Assembly: GCA_043813895.1 (NCBI GenBank)
Contig: JBDRKQ010000168.1
Location: forward strand, 1 to 21,125
From: CAZTAR01 sp043813895
GTDB lineage: Bacteria; Planctomycetota; Phycisphaerae; UBA1845; UTPLA1
Direction of reading: 5' to 3'
Length of the DNA: 21,125 nucleotides
Position 1 is the stretch's first letter; each line of letters opens with the position of its first letter. The position numbers and the translations under genes are program-made. The notes below the pieces were generated by a model. That model did not search any database. It saw nothing but the letters and a program-made list of their open reading frames with translations, and was not told the DNA's origin. Positions 1 through 7,781 of this stretch are shown here, piece by piece.

Positions 1-315
1 CGACATGGGCGACAGTAGGACGACCTGAGAATGATCCTCGTTCGATGCCGCGAGCAACATGCCCTGGCTTTCGAGCCCGCGCATTTTCCGAGGCGCGAGG
101 TTCGCTACGACGACAATCAGCTTGCCGACCAACTCGGCCGGTTCGTAATGTCCGCGGAGGCCAGCGATCAGTTGCCGTGTTTCGCCGCCCAGGTCGATCT
201 TCAAGACGAGCAGTTTGTCGGCATCCGGGTGGACATCGGCTTCGATCACGCGTGCCACCCTCAGATCGATCTTGACAAAGTCGTCAAACGAAATGGTCTC
301 AGGCGATTCAGTCAT
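1..315 (-). CDS. metG: Methionyl-tRNA synthetase beta-type tRNA-binding protein (3' end cut by window edge)
   Basis: This is an OB-fold tRNA-binding protein of the EMAPII/Arc1p type that forms the C-terminal or separate beta part of methionyl-tRNA synthetase. It raises tRNA affinity in the cytoplasm. The 105 visible codons begin MTESPETISFDDFVKIDLRV, followed by the family hallmarks DADKLLVLKIDLGGETRQ, YEPAELVGK, VVVANLAPRKM and the S-x-GM-LLA segment. Family members are about 110 residues, so only a few residues should be missing beyond base 1. The start is the ATG at 315, with AGAGGA about 6 bases upstream. An ATG at 322 is out of frame and hits a stop after four codons. The APRKM and SQGMLLAAS segments fit the MetG-beta type better than CsaA. 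The lipoprotein gene ends 87 bases upstream on the same strand. Confidence 0.93.
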   Translation of the reverse strand, partial: MTESPETISFDDFVKIDLRVARVIEADVHPDADKLLVLKIDLGGETRQLIAGLRGHYEPAELVGKLIVVVANLAPRKMRGLESQGMLLAASNEDHSQVVLLSPMS

Positions 316-402
316 CTGTCATCCTCTCGGCGATTCGCAAGAACCTCGGTTGCGGCAGCCGAAAACGAGACCCTGGGATCTGGACGAGATACAGCGGGGC
401 GA

Positions 403-2562
403 CTATCGCATCGCAGAGGCCTGGCTCTTGGGGTGCGGCGCAAGGACGAGAATATTGGCAGCGCCACGATATACGTGGTCGTCCTTGTCCACGACGAGAA
501 CGGTGATCTCATGCTGGCCTGGCGTGCGGAGGATCTTCACGCCGGACGGCATGTCATCGAGCCAGACACCGTTATCCATCCAGAGAACGTCGGCATCCTG
601 CGTGATTGACCGGGGAAGATCAACGCCGTACTTGATCCAGTGCGGCGAGCGACCAATTCCGTCGCCGCTCAGATTGATCGTCACCAGCTTGTCCATACTC
701 CTGTCGTCTTGCCTCGGTGGCGGGGCATGGTACGGAGAGGCCGATGAGCCGGTGGGAAGGGGTCGCGTTGGATTCGTGTCCCGCGCCGTGCGCCGAGGCA
801 GCGCGGCCTCCCTTGCCTGCTGGACGTCCGGTTGCTGAGACGGTCGGTCCTGCTCCGCGGTGTTCCGCCAGTGCGCGATCGAGCCTGGTTGCTCCTGCTC
901 CGGGAGCGAAGATCGGTGGCCCGATGGCGCCGGGGTCGATCGTTCCTTGTCGAGCATCGCCAACTGTGTGTCTTTCTGCCGATCTGGAGAAGGGGGAGTC
1001 GCCTCAGCGGCGCTCGTTCGCGTGTCGCCGGCGCGCTTGGATGGGAACTCTCGCCGCAGATTGTCCCTGAAAGCTACTACACTGTAGTTGCGCGGCCCGG
1101 CATCAACTGGTGCGAAGTCGCGTGGAGGGGGCCGCGAAGGCGCATCGTCCTTTCTCGGTTGCCGTGGGCTGCGGCGGTCCGGCACCGGTGAACGCGGTTC
1201 GCCTGTTACAGAGGCGACGCCAGGGCGATCTTGCGTTGGGTCGGTCCGAGGAGCTTCCGCGGTCTTGGAGTCAGCCTTTGGCCGCGCAGATTGTCCGCCG
1301 GGTGTTCGCGTGGAGGCTGCGCCTGCCTCCGCGGCGCGATCCTGGGCACGCGCCGGGTCATCCGTGGGGGCAAGCCAGTTCCCGGATCCCCTGCGTTCAT
1401 TGGGGGACGGCTCGGCCACGCGCGTGGCACCCTCGCCGCTGGCCTGCGTTTGTCTGGGCCCCCTCTTTGCGATCCCGACCGGTTCGGGATAAGGGTTGTA
1501 TTCCGGGACCCGATCGAACGGATATCCGGTGCCCGGCCCGACAGGCGCGTACGCCAAGGTGCTCTGGTGAGGTGAAGGCAGGGGCCTCGATGGGAATTGG
1601 ATGCTCTCTGGCGTCTTGTTGTCGCCTGCCGCGAGATTCGTCGTTTGTCCGCCGGTTTTGTCGGGCCCCAGTGCAAACCTGTCTGGGCGCGGCGCCATTT
1701 TTTTCAGCAGCTCCGCAGGCGGTTCGTACCGGGTCATCTGGAGCGTGCGGAGCGTTTTCGCGGCGTCGATCGGCCGTATCGGATCAATCCCGATACTCCT
1801 GGCAAAGAAGGCGGCGGCTGTCTGGGGAATGCGCCGATGCCCCATGTGATCGATCGTCTTCCCTTCTACATCAAAGCCGCGCGTCTTATACCACGCGACC
1901 GCCTGCTCGGATTCGGACTTGCACGCGGGAAAGTCGCCGTCACCAATGAACACCGCGACGGGCACTCTGTCACGGTAGCGCGGCACCGTCACCTCGACCA
2001 TCAGGTCAGCGCTAAAGTTCGAGAGGCGCGTCGCGATGCAGCAGAACTTGTCCGGATAGCGGTTGGGGAAGTAGTGGGCGAGATACCCGCCGCACGACCA
2101 GCTTGTTGACAGCACGCGATCGGGATCCGCGCGGGTCGTGGTGAACACATGGTTCATGATGGCCAGCACGTTTCGCTTGTCGCGCAGGACGTAGCTGTGC
2201 TCCTGTCGAAGCGGAAACTGCATAAAGGAATCCGACGTGCTGAGCTGGGGGGCACAAACGATGTAGCCGTAGGTGTCGGCCTCCTGTTCCCACTCACGCT
2301 CCTGCGGCAGGGCATTGTCATAGGGCTTCATGCCGTGGAAGGTCATGACGAGCGGCCACTTCCTGACCTTCGGATGGTCGGGATGAACGCCGCTGTTTCG
2401 CACGTAGTCGACCGGCAGGTATAGGTGATACCATGCCTTCGTCGTCGGTTCTTGGATGTGCTGGTATAAGCCCTTGCCTCTCGGCTGGGGGATCGGGCAC
2501 CCCGTCAGAAACAACAGGCATGCTGCCGAGAAGAGGCCTATCCTGATTCGGCTGTTGGCCAT
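403..2562 (-). CDS. Lipoprotein with alpha/beta-hydrolase (esterase/PHB-depolymerase-like) domain and long disordered C-terminal region
   Basis: This protein is a predicted secreted, lipid-anchored hydrolase of 719 residues. The N-terminus MANSRIRIGLFSAACLLFLT ends in a lipobox (LTGC, Cys22). A hydrolase domain follows at about 40-270: HG oxyanion-loop motif (76-77), nucleophile elbow SWSCGG with Ser156, acidic residue in IGDGD (208-210), and His239 or His242 in DHMGH. The elbow is Ser-x-Ser-x-Gly, not the usual Gly-x-Ser-x-Gly. Residues ~290-620 are rich in Pro, Arg, Ser, Asp and Gln and should be disordered. A compact C-terminal segment of ~95 residues (from MDKLVTINLSGDG) looks beta-rich but is unrecognised. 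The substrate cannot be told. The start was chosen for the signal peptide; an ATG at 2589 in the same frame would add nine residues, and the frame stays open to 2859. Confidence 0.8.
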   Translation of the reverse strand: MANSRIRIGLFSAACLLFLTGCPIPQPRGKGLYQHIQEPTTKAWYHLYLPVDYVRNSGVHPDHPKVRKWPLVMTFHGMKPYDNALPQEREWEQEADTYGYIVCAPQLSTSDSFMQFPLRQEHSYVLRDKRNVLAIMNHVFTTTRADPDRVLSTSWSCGGYLAHYFPNRYPDKFCCIATRLSNFSADLMVEVTVPRYRDRVPVAVFIGDGDFPACKSESEQAVAWYKTRGFDVEGKTIDHMGHRRIPQTAAAFFARSIGIDPIRPIDAAKTLRTLQMTRYEPPAELLKKMAPRPDRFALGPDKTGGQTTNLAAGDNKTPESIQFPSRPLPSPHQSTLAYAPVGPGTGYPFDRVPEYNPYPEPVGIAKRGPRQTQASGEGATRVAEPSPNERRGSGNWLAPTDDPARAQDRAAEAGAASTRTPGGQSARPKADSKTAEAPRTDPTQDRPGVASVTGEPRSPVPDRRSPRQPRKDDAPSRPPPRDFAPVDAGPRNYSVVAFRDNLRREFPSKRAGDTRTSAAEATPPSPDRQKDTQLAMLDKERSTPAPSGHRSSLPEQEQPGSIAHWRNTAEQDRPSQQPDVQQAREAALPRRTARDTNPTRPLPTGSSASPYHAPPPRQDDRSMDKLVTINLSGDGIGRSPHWIKYGVDLPRSITQDADVLWMDNGVWLDDMPSGVKILRTPGQHEITVLVVDKDDHVYRGAANILVLAPHPKSQASAMR

Positions 2563-2979
2563 CCGCGTTTCCGGCCGACCGGCTCCCATCAATACCCACC
2601 ACACCCGTGATTTATCGGCTTTCACTCTCTGATTGCTTACCCCGAGATCCGGCGTGAGGTTCCGCAGTTCCACGCAGAATTCAGCGGCAACGCACCACAG
2701 GGGCCGCGCCGCAGCCTCCAACCCGGCCTCGCCAGCCATCTTACGGCCCGCAATGCTCATGCCCCGGGCAAGCAGCCCGACATCCCCCCGCGTGCAGATA
2801 CCGAGTCGGTCCTTCCCGGTGGATTGTACTATCAGTCTGCCGCCAAACCAACCCGTCAACCTGCTTCAGCCGATCTCAGCGGATCGACTTGGCGATTCAC
2901 TAGCTCCGAATTAGGCCGCGTCGCGCAACGCCTGCTGATTACCCGAGATACACACATCACGAGCCCGATAGCAGGCTAC
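2563..2979. other. Intergenic stretch, nothing recognised
   Basis: These 417 bases lie between the lipoprotein start and the arfB stop. The lipoprotein frame stays open upstream to 2859, but the added residues precede a good lipoprotein signal peptide and look unlike a protein domain. I see no RNA gene, clear promoter, terminator hairpin or repeat. Confidence 0.5.
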
Positions 2980-3411
2980 CTAGCCGTCTGCGTCTCCCGC
3001 AAAACGCCCGCGACGTTGTTGCTTCAAACGGCTTCGCCTTGCTTTCTGTTCCAGACGCCGCTTGACCGCAGCCCGCGACGGTCTGGTTTCCTTCCGTGCT
3101 CGTCGAGGCCGCAACGCCTCTGCCAGCAGCGCCACAAGCTGTTCCAGCGCATCGCGACGATTCGCAGACTGCGTCCGGTGTCGGGTCCGCACAATGCGAA
3201 GGACGCCCGTCTTGGTGATGCGGGTCGCAAGGCTTTGGTGTATTCGGAGGCGTTGGTCTTCGGTAAGGCTGGGGCTGCTCGCGACATCGAACAGCAGCGT
3301 CGCCTTCGTCGCCACCTTGTTGACGTTCTGCCCGCCCGGCCCGGGGCTGCACGAATACGTGAATCGGACCTCGTCTTCGTCGATGAGGAGGTTCTCGTTG
3401 ATCCGAATCAT
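2980..3411 (-). CDS. arfB: Alternative ribosome-rescue factor / peptidyl-tRNA hydrolase ArfB
   Basis: ArfB frees ribosomes stalled on mRNAs lacking a stop codon: its GGQ loop hydrolyses peptidyl-tRNA and its basic tail enters the empty mRNA channel. The 143-residue product matches the ~140-residue family. It begins MIRINENLLIDEDEVRFTYS and then has the GPGGQNVNK catalytic motif (Gly24-Lys32, with Gln28 the hydrolytic residue). It ends in a strongly basic tail (RRALEQKARRSRLKQQRRGR-like, about 110-138). The start is the ATG at 3411. A GTG at 3423 lies just after AGAAGG and would add four residues. The frame is open further upstream to 3660, but that extension has no family counterpart. It is transcribed away from tyrA, which starts 268 bases away. 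Confidence 0.93.
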   Translation of the reverse strand: MIRINENLLIDEDEVRFTYSCSPGPGGQNVNKVATKATLLFDVASSPSLTEDQRLRIHQSLATRITKTGVLRIVRTRHRTQSANRRDALEQLVALLAEALRPRRARKETRPSRAAVKRRLEQKARRSRLKQQRRGRFAGDADG

Positions 3412-3678
3412 CTTGGCGTCCACACACCTTCTCGCCGGGATCCCGAATACCCGGCTGCGATACCACCCAGGATAGACATGCGCGAACGCTTCTGCCAGAC
3501 CGTGATGATAATCGAGCATGAAGATGCCGGCGTGGACCCCGTCAATCCGGCCCAGTATGACCACGAGCCGCGCGAAACGTTGACGGAAACAGGTCTGTGA
3601 GATACTGTCGTTGCCTGAGCTTATCGGCCCTGCGTAGCCGACGGCATCGACCAGGGTCATCCAGGAACGTACGCGATC

Positions 3679-4836
3679 ATGGAACCACCGTCCTCGGAAA
3701 CCAACGCCGGCTGCGCACGGTCGCTGACCGTTCTCCGCGCGATGATCGACTCTGTTGACCGAGAGTTGCTGAGGTTACTCGCGCGGAGATTCAGCCTGAT
3801 CGGCGAGGTGGCGGAGTACAAGCGCGACAACCGCGTGCCCATCCGCGATTTCCAGCGCGAACGCGAGATTCTGGAGGACCGTCGACACCGCGCGACGCCG
3901 CTGGGCCTGTCGCCGGAACTCGTGGAGAGCGCGTTTCGCCTCATCATGTGGGCAAGCCGCGACTTGCAGGCCACCCTCAAGGCGGAGGTGCCGATCGACA
4001 TCGAGCCGCGGACCGTCGCGGTCATCGGCGGCAAGGGCAGCATGGGGCATTGCATGGCGGAGATGTTCGCCGACCAGGGACACGCCGTCATGGTCGCCGA
4101 CCTCGACACGCAGCTCACGCCGCAGGAAGCCGCAGCCACCGCCGACGTCGTTGTGATCAGCGTACCCATCGACGCGACGGTCGATGTCATCCGGCAACTC
4201 GGGCCGCTCGTCCGCGCCGACGCGCTGCTCATGGACGTAACATCCATCAAAGCCGCGCCGGTGGCGGCCATGCTCGAAGCTTCATCAGCCGAGGTTGTCG
4301 GCACGCACCCGCTCTTCGGGCCGTCGGTACACTCGCTTCAGGGCCAACGCGTGGTGCTCTGTCCGGCGCGCGGCGACGCGTGGGCCGACTGGCTGCGCCA
4401 GGCCTTTCGCGCCCGGGGTCTCGTCATGATGGAGACCACGCCGGAGGAGCACGACCACGCCATGGCCGTCGTGCAGGTCCTCGTACACTTCTCGACGGAG
4501 GTTTTGGGCAGGACGCTCACCAAGCTAGACGTGTCCATCGAGAAGACGCTCGCCTTCACTTCGCCCATTTACTTGATGGAGTTGTTGATGTCGGCGCGGC
4601 ACTTCGCCCAGTCGCCCGACCTTTATGCGGCAATCCAAATGTCAAACCCGGAGACGCCGGCAGTCACGAAGGCTTTCGTCGCCGCAGCGGAGGAGCTGCG
4701 CGAGATCGCCGATGGCAAGGACCACGAGGCGTTCCACCGCATGTTCGAGGAGGTTGGAAAAACTTTCGGCAGCTTCACCGACCAGGCGCTCGAACAGTCC
4801 AGCTTCTTGATCGACCGGCTCGTCGAGCGGACGTAG
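3679..4836 (+). CDS. tyrA: Bifunctional chorismate mutase / prephenate dehydrogenase (T-protein)
   Basis: This enzyme makes 4-hydroxyphenylpyruvate for tyrosine: the first domain converts chorismate to prephenate and the second decarboxylates prephenate with NAD+. The product has 385 residues (E. coli TyrA has 373). Residues ~15-95 form an AroQ-type mutase (LRAMIDSVDRELLRLLARR, then EVAEYKR and the PIRDFQRERE segment). Residues ~110-380 form the dehydrogenase, with the nucleotide-binding loop GGKGSMG (117-123), DVTSIK at 186-191 and catalytic-site GTHPLFGPS containing His210. The ATG at 3679 gives ~15 residues more than E. coli before the mutase helix, with only a weak AGGA about 11 bases upstream. 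It stands alone; the next gene is convergent. The fused gammaproteobacterial-type architecture is clear; regulation is not visible. Confidence 0.95.
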   Translation: MEPPSSETNAGCARSLTVLRAMIDSVDRELLRLLARRFSLIGEVAEYKRDNRVPIRDFQREREILEDRRHRATPLGLSPELVESAFRLIMWASRDLQATLKAEVPIDIEPRTVAVIGGKGSMGHCMAEMFADQGHAVMVADLDTQLTPQEAAATADVVVISVPIDATVDVIRQLGPLVRADALLMDVTSIKAAPVAAMLEASSAEVVGTHPLFGPSVHSLQGQRVVLCPARGDAWADWLRQAFRARGLVMMETTPEEHDHAMAVVQVLVHFSTEVLGRTLTKLDVSIEKTLAFTSPIYLMELLMSARHFAQSPDLYAAIQMSNPETPAVTKAFVAAAEELREIADGKDHEAFHRMFEEVGKTFGSFTDQALEQSSFLIDRLVERT

Positions 4837-4947
4837 AGCGCTGCCACGCATGAAGCTGCGCATAGCGTCGGCCCCACGTGGCCGACGTAGAATGTGGAAA
4901 AACCCCTTCCCGCATACGTCGGTCACGGGGGGCAGACGCTACGAAAT

Positions 4948-4981
4948 GTCCCCTCGCTTGCGCTTCGGGCTGGTATGGGAA
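4948..4981 (-). repeat. Interspersed repeat of the QPEAQA type
   Basis: The core CCCTCGCTTGCGCTTCGGGC (4951-4970) reads QPEAQAR on the minus strand. I associate this peptide with countless spurious small ORFs in planctomycete genomes, where the DNA is an abundant intergenic repeat. Only one copy is seen here, so repeat status rests on memory of the motif, not on copies within the window. Confidence 0.5.
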
Positions 4982-5033
4982 GACGTCCGACACGAGGGGA
5001 CGAACGCTGCTCTGTCACGCGAAACACCGCTAT

Positions 5034-5054
5034 TCCCAATCCCCAATCCCCAAT
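5034..5054. repeat. Three-copy heptamer tandem repeat (CCCCAAT)
   Basis: TCCCAAT-CCCCAAT-CCCCAAT runs directly up to the nhaP stop codon. The adjoining bases (related CAACCCCC and CAATTGCC words) are also low-complexity and supply the last residues, QLTNGG, of NhaP. Confidence 0.7.
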
Positions 5055-5056
5055 CG

Positions 5057-6319
5057 TCAACCCCCATTCGTCAATTGCCTACTGCCCTCCGCCACGCCCA
5101 GCCGTTTCAGCAAGGGCTTCATGGTCAATCCCTGAACCACCACTGAAAACAGGACGACGCCAAAGCCCGCCACCAGCAGCATCGGGCGATAGGGCTCGAT
5201 CGCCTCGTGCCCGGACAATCCGAGCAGCAGTGCAATCGGAATCGACCCCCGAAGCCCGCCCCAGAACAGGACGTGCTCCCAGTTTTTCGGGCGCCGTCGG
5301 CCGGCGAGGTTCAACAGCCTATACAGCGGGTACACCGCGACGGCCCTGCTGACGAGCAGTGCCAGGATCGCGACACCGAGCGGCCGCAGATTGGCCACAA
5401 GCGTCGGCCACGCAATCGCCTGCAATTCCAGCCCGATCAGAATGAACAACAGCGAGTTGATCAGGAAGTCCACCGACTCGAAGAAGGTATCGACGGTTTC
5501 CCGTGTCTTCTTTTCCATGGACAGGCGTTTGCCGTAGTTGCCGATCATCAGCCCGGCCATCACGGCGGCGATCACGCCCGACATGTGGAAGTGCTCGGCC
5601 ACCCAGAACGCGCCGTATGCCAGGACGAGGCACATCGCGTTCTCGACCAGGTGGTCGTCTATGTGGCGCATCAATTGGAACGCGGCAATCCCCAGCACCG
5701 TCCCGACGATCAGCCCGCCGGCGGCCACTTTCACGAACTCCCCGACCGCCGGCAGCGCATGGAACTCGGAATCGCTTCCCGACCCTTCTATCATGCCGAG
5801 CACGATCATGAACACGACAATGCCGACGCCGTCGTTGAACAGGGACTCGCCCTCGACGATGTATTTCAGGTCGACCGGCGCGTGGCACTCTTTGAAGATG
5901 GCGAGCACGCTGACGGGGTCCGTCGGCGTGACCATTGCTCCGAAGAGCAGGGCGATCGCGAAGCTGTCCAACCCCGCGCCCCAGTAGAACATCCCCGCGA
6001 TCACGAACATCGACACTAACAGTCCGACGACGGCAAAAGTCACGATCGGCCATATATGCTGCAACAGCCGGTTCAACTCCATGTGCAGCGCCCCGTGAAA
6101 CAGGAGCGGCGGCAACATCACGAAGAAGATCAGCTCGCGACTGAAACCCGTGTCCTCGATGTCCGGTCCAATCCCGGTTACGGCTACGAGCAGGCCCACC
6201 AGTGTCAACGCAACGGTGTACGGCACGTGCGCCAGCCACTTGGTCAACGCGCCCACCAGACACGCCAGCAAGAGGAGTGCGATGTAAATGCCGGTGGAAT
6301 GTTCAATCAGATGATCCAT
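5057..6319 (-). CDS. nhaP: NhaP-type Na+(K+)/H+ antiporter (CPA1 family)
   Basis: This is a cytoplasmic-membrane cation/proton antiporter for pH and sodium homeostasis. Its 420 residues form about 11-12 hydrophobic helices. CPA1 signatures are present: FFVMLPPLLFHGAL (65-78), TPTDPVSVLAIF with Asp134, EGESLFNDG (156-164) with the Asn162-Asp163 pair typical of electroneutral CPA1 exchangers, and GGLRGSIPIAL near residue 355 with the conserved Arg. There is no long cytoplasmic C-terminal regulatory domain; the protein stops soon after the last helix with a tail encoded by low-complexity DNA (QLTNGG). The start is the ATG at 6319, with AAGGA close upstream. It is a single-gene unit. The ion (Na+, K+ or Li+) cannot be read from sequence. 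Confidence 0.93.
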   Translation of the reverse strand: MDHLIEHSTGIYIALLLLACLVGALTKWLAHVPYTVALTLVGLLVAVTGIGPDIEDTGFSRELIFFVMLPPLLFHGALHMELNRLLQHIWPIVTFAVVGLLVSMFVIAGMFYWGAGLDSFAIALLFGAMVTPTDPVSVLAIFKECHAPVDLKYIVEGESLFNDGVGIVVFMIVLGMIEGSGSDSEFHALPAVGEFVKVAAGGLIVGTVLGIAAFQLMRHIDDHLVENAMCLVLAYGAFWVAEHFHMSGVIAAVMAGLMIGNYGKRLSMEKKTRETVDTFFESVDFLINSLLFILIGLELQAIAWPTLVANLRPLGVAILALLVSRAVAVYPLYRLLNLAGRRRPKNWEHVLFWGGLRGSIPIALLLGLSGHEAIEPYRPMLLVAGFGVVLFSVVVQGLTMKPLLKRLGVAEGSRQLTNGG

Positions 6320-6390
6320 GGCTTCCTTGTTGTCCGCGGGGTCTCACCCGTGGCGGCAGTATATCGCCTGTGACCGAAATGTGAGGCGCG

Positions 6391-7008
6391 TCAGCTATGT
6401 CGCTGCCCGCCCGGTACGCGCGGCGTGCAACTAACCATGTGCCTCACCTCCGTCGGGCAGAGCGCCTCGATCTCTCCGGCGATCGGCGGAGCAAACTGGC
6501 CATTCGCCAGGGCTCTTTCCAGCTTCGGGCGAGAAAGCTGACTCACCGCTTCCCACCGCCCGGCCGCACGAACGAACTGTTCCAACTTCTGCCGCCCCTC
6601 AGACTGCGGCGGCGGCATCCTCCGGCCAACAGTGGATCGCACGCGCACATCCGCCGCAGCGCCGCCGATGTGCTCACGCCGCTCAGACTCCGCAAGCCGA
6701 ATCAGAAAGCCCCGCCAGAACTCCTTCTCTCGCCCAGCGCGATCGAGTTCCTGGTTCAACGCGTGGAAGCGGTCCACGACTGCCGGCGCGCGGGCCCTCA
6801 GGAGCTCGTCGAACCGATTCCGAAGCTTGGCAAGCTCCTCGACGCCGTCGGCAAGCGTCTCCGGAGATGATCTGTACTGGCTCCGGAGTGCTTCAAAGTC
6901 GTCGTCAACCTCGCGACACCTGTCGAGATCATCGGTCCCAGCGGCCAGCCCGTCCAATGCCGTGCGAATCTTCGCGATGGTGTTGCCGATCTGCTCGCGC
7001 GAAAGCAT
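6391..7008 (-). CDS. Hypothetical coiled-coil protein
   Basis: I do not recognise this 205-residue soluble protein. It begins MLSREQIGNTIAKIRTALDG and is almost wholly helical and highly charged to about residue 120, with heptad-like stretches around FDELLRARAPAVVDRFHALN. A Pro/Gln-rich break (RRMPPPQSEG, ~135-145) and a shorter helical segment follow. No signal peptide, membrane helix, cysteine cluster or enzyme motif is visible. The start at 7008 is fixed by TGGAGG at 7015-7020, six bases upstream; an ATG six codons earlier at 7026 lacks such a site. A good ribosome site and length argue for a real gene. It could be a scaffold or structural protein, but nothing nearby indicates a job. Confidence 0.65.
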   Translation of the reverse strand: MLSREQIGNTIAKIRTALDGLAAGTDDLDRCREVDDDFEALRSQYRSSPETLADGVEELAKLRNRFDELLRARAPAVVDRFHALNQELDRAGREKEFWRGFLIRLAESERREHIGGAAADVRVRSTVGRRMPPPQSEGRQKLEQFVRAAGRWEAVSQLSRPKLERALANGQFAPPIAGEIEALCPTEVRHMVSCTPRVPGGQRHS

Positions 7009-7014
7009 CGTGGT

Positions 7015-7020
7015 CCTCCA
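7015..7020 (-). promoter_or_regulatory. Ribosome binding site deciding the start at 7008
   Basis: TGGAGG on the minus strand, six bases before the ATG, selects 7008 over the in-frame ATG at 7026. Confidence 0.7.
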
Positions 7021-7152
7021 AACCAAATGTGTGCCTACGGATGCAGCGAACGACTATCCTACTCGCAACATCGCTGCCCGGCACTGCTTCTTATCGCGAC
7101 GGAACGGGATATCATGGCCCCGGTTGCCCCCGGCGCGGCGCCATGTGAAGGG

Positions 7153-7212
7153 GAGCATCGGCGTCCCACCGGTCGTATTGAGAGAACCACCGGCGAGACG
7201 CCGGTGCCACAG
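7153..7212 (+). repeat. Interspersed GC-rich repeat of the GVPPV/GETPVPQ type with hairpin
   Basis: The stretch reads IGVPPV in one plus frame and TGETPVPQ in another, peptides I know from repeated intergenic elements in planctomycete and related genomes. It contains a perfect hairpin: CACCGGCG (7188-7195), loop AGA, CGCCGGTG (7199-7206). It lies just before the IS remnants. No second copy is present in the window. Confidence 0.55.
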
Positions 7213-7505
7213 TTACTTGGTTACGGCTGAGGTCAGCTCGGGAAGGCCGTGTGCAACTTAATGGAATCTTCACGATCTGCTGATACTGTCTAGTACTACA
7301 ACGCTAAGAAATCGGCCGCAGAAACCGCGTTTCCAAGGCAATTACAGCAGATTCTCGCCAGTCGGCATCCTTGTCTTGCGGCACGCAACCGCTGACCGCC
7401 GACACCATCGCCAAGCCAGTGAACACAGGGGCAAGTGCGGATGGCGGCCCGAGAATCTAGAAGCTATCCCAAAACCAGACAGTTGTTCATTCCGTATACT
7501 TTGTC
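7213..7505. other. Non-coding stretch before the IS remnants
   Basis: Nothing firm is seen here. The minus strand has a 40-codon open frame (7304-7426) that starts with a lipoprotein-like signal (LAMVSAVSGC) but lacks a ribosome site. TCTAGTACTACAACG near 7289-7303 looks like an element boundary but has no partner. AAGCTATCCCAAAA at 7461-7474 could be the left end of the IS5-type element. Confidence 0.4.
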
Positions 7506-7781
7506 ATGCTCAAACTCACGGAAGAACAACTCGATTGGCTGGCAGAGCGGATTCCTGATCACGAATGCAGTCCCAAAGGTGGTCGCCCTCCGGCGGACAA
7601 ACGCAAGGTCATACAGGGAATGTTCTGGATTCTTGACAATGGCGCCAAGTGGAAGGACCTGCCGCGCAAGTTCGGCTCGAAGAGCACTGTGCATCGCTGG
7701 TTCCAGGCATGGACGCGCGCAGGCGTTTTCGAAGACATCATGCGCGATGCCGGCCAGTGTATTGAGGAGCGCGATGGCTAC
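7506..7781 (+). pseudogene. IS5-family transposase, N-terminal fragment
   Basis: The first ~92 residues (from MLKLTEEQLDWLAERIPDHE) match the helical N-terminal domain of IS5-family transposases: the GGRPPADKRKVIQGMFWIL segment, then WKDLPRKFGSKSTVHRWFQA, WTRAGVFEDIM and IEERDGYS. Beyond that the frame runs into antisense IS630 DNA and is meaningless, although it stays open to 8180. The whole DDE catalytic domain is missing, so it cannot transpose. Confidence 0.75.

Larger units (their letters stand above)
4837..5056. other. Convergent intergenic region carrying short repeats
   Basis: This gap of 220 bases lies between the converging tyrA and nhaP genes. It holds the QPEAQA-type interspersed repeat (4948-4981) and a heptamer repeat (5034-5054). 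I see no clear rho-independent terminator. Confidence 0.5.

Noticed and set aside
2824..3600. 258-codon plus frame opposite arfB
   Set aside because: It is antisense to a clear GGQ-motif protein and has no motif of its own.
3948..4853. 301-codon plus frame inside tyrA
   Set aside because: It is a shadow of the tyrA reading frame, full of Arg and His runs.
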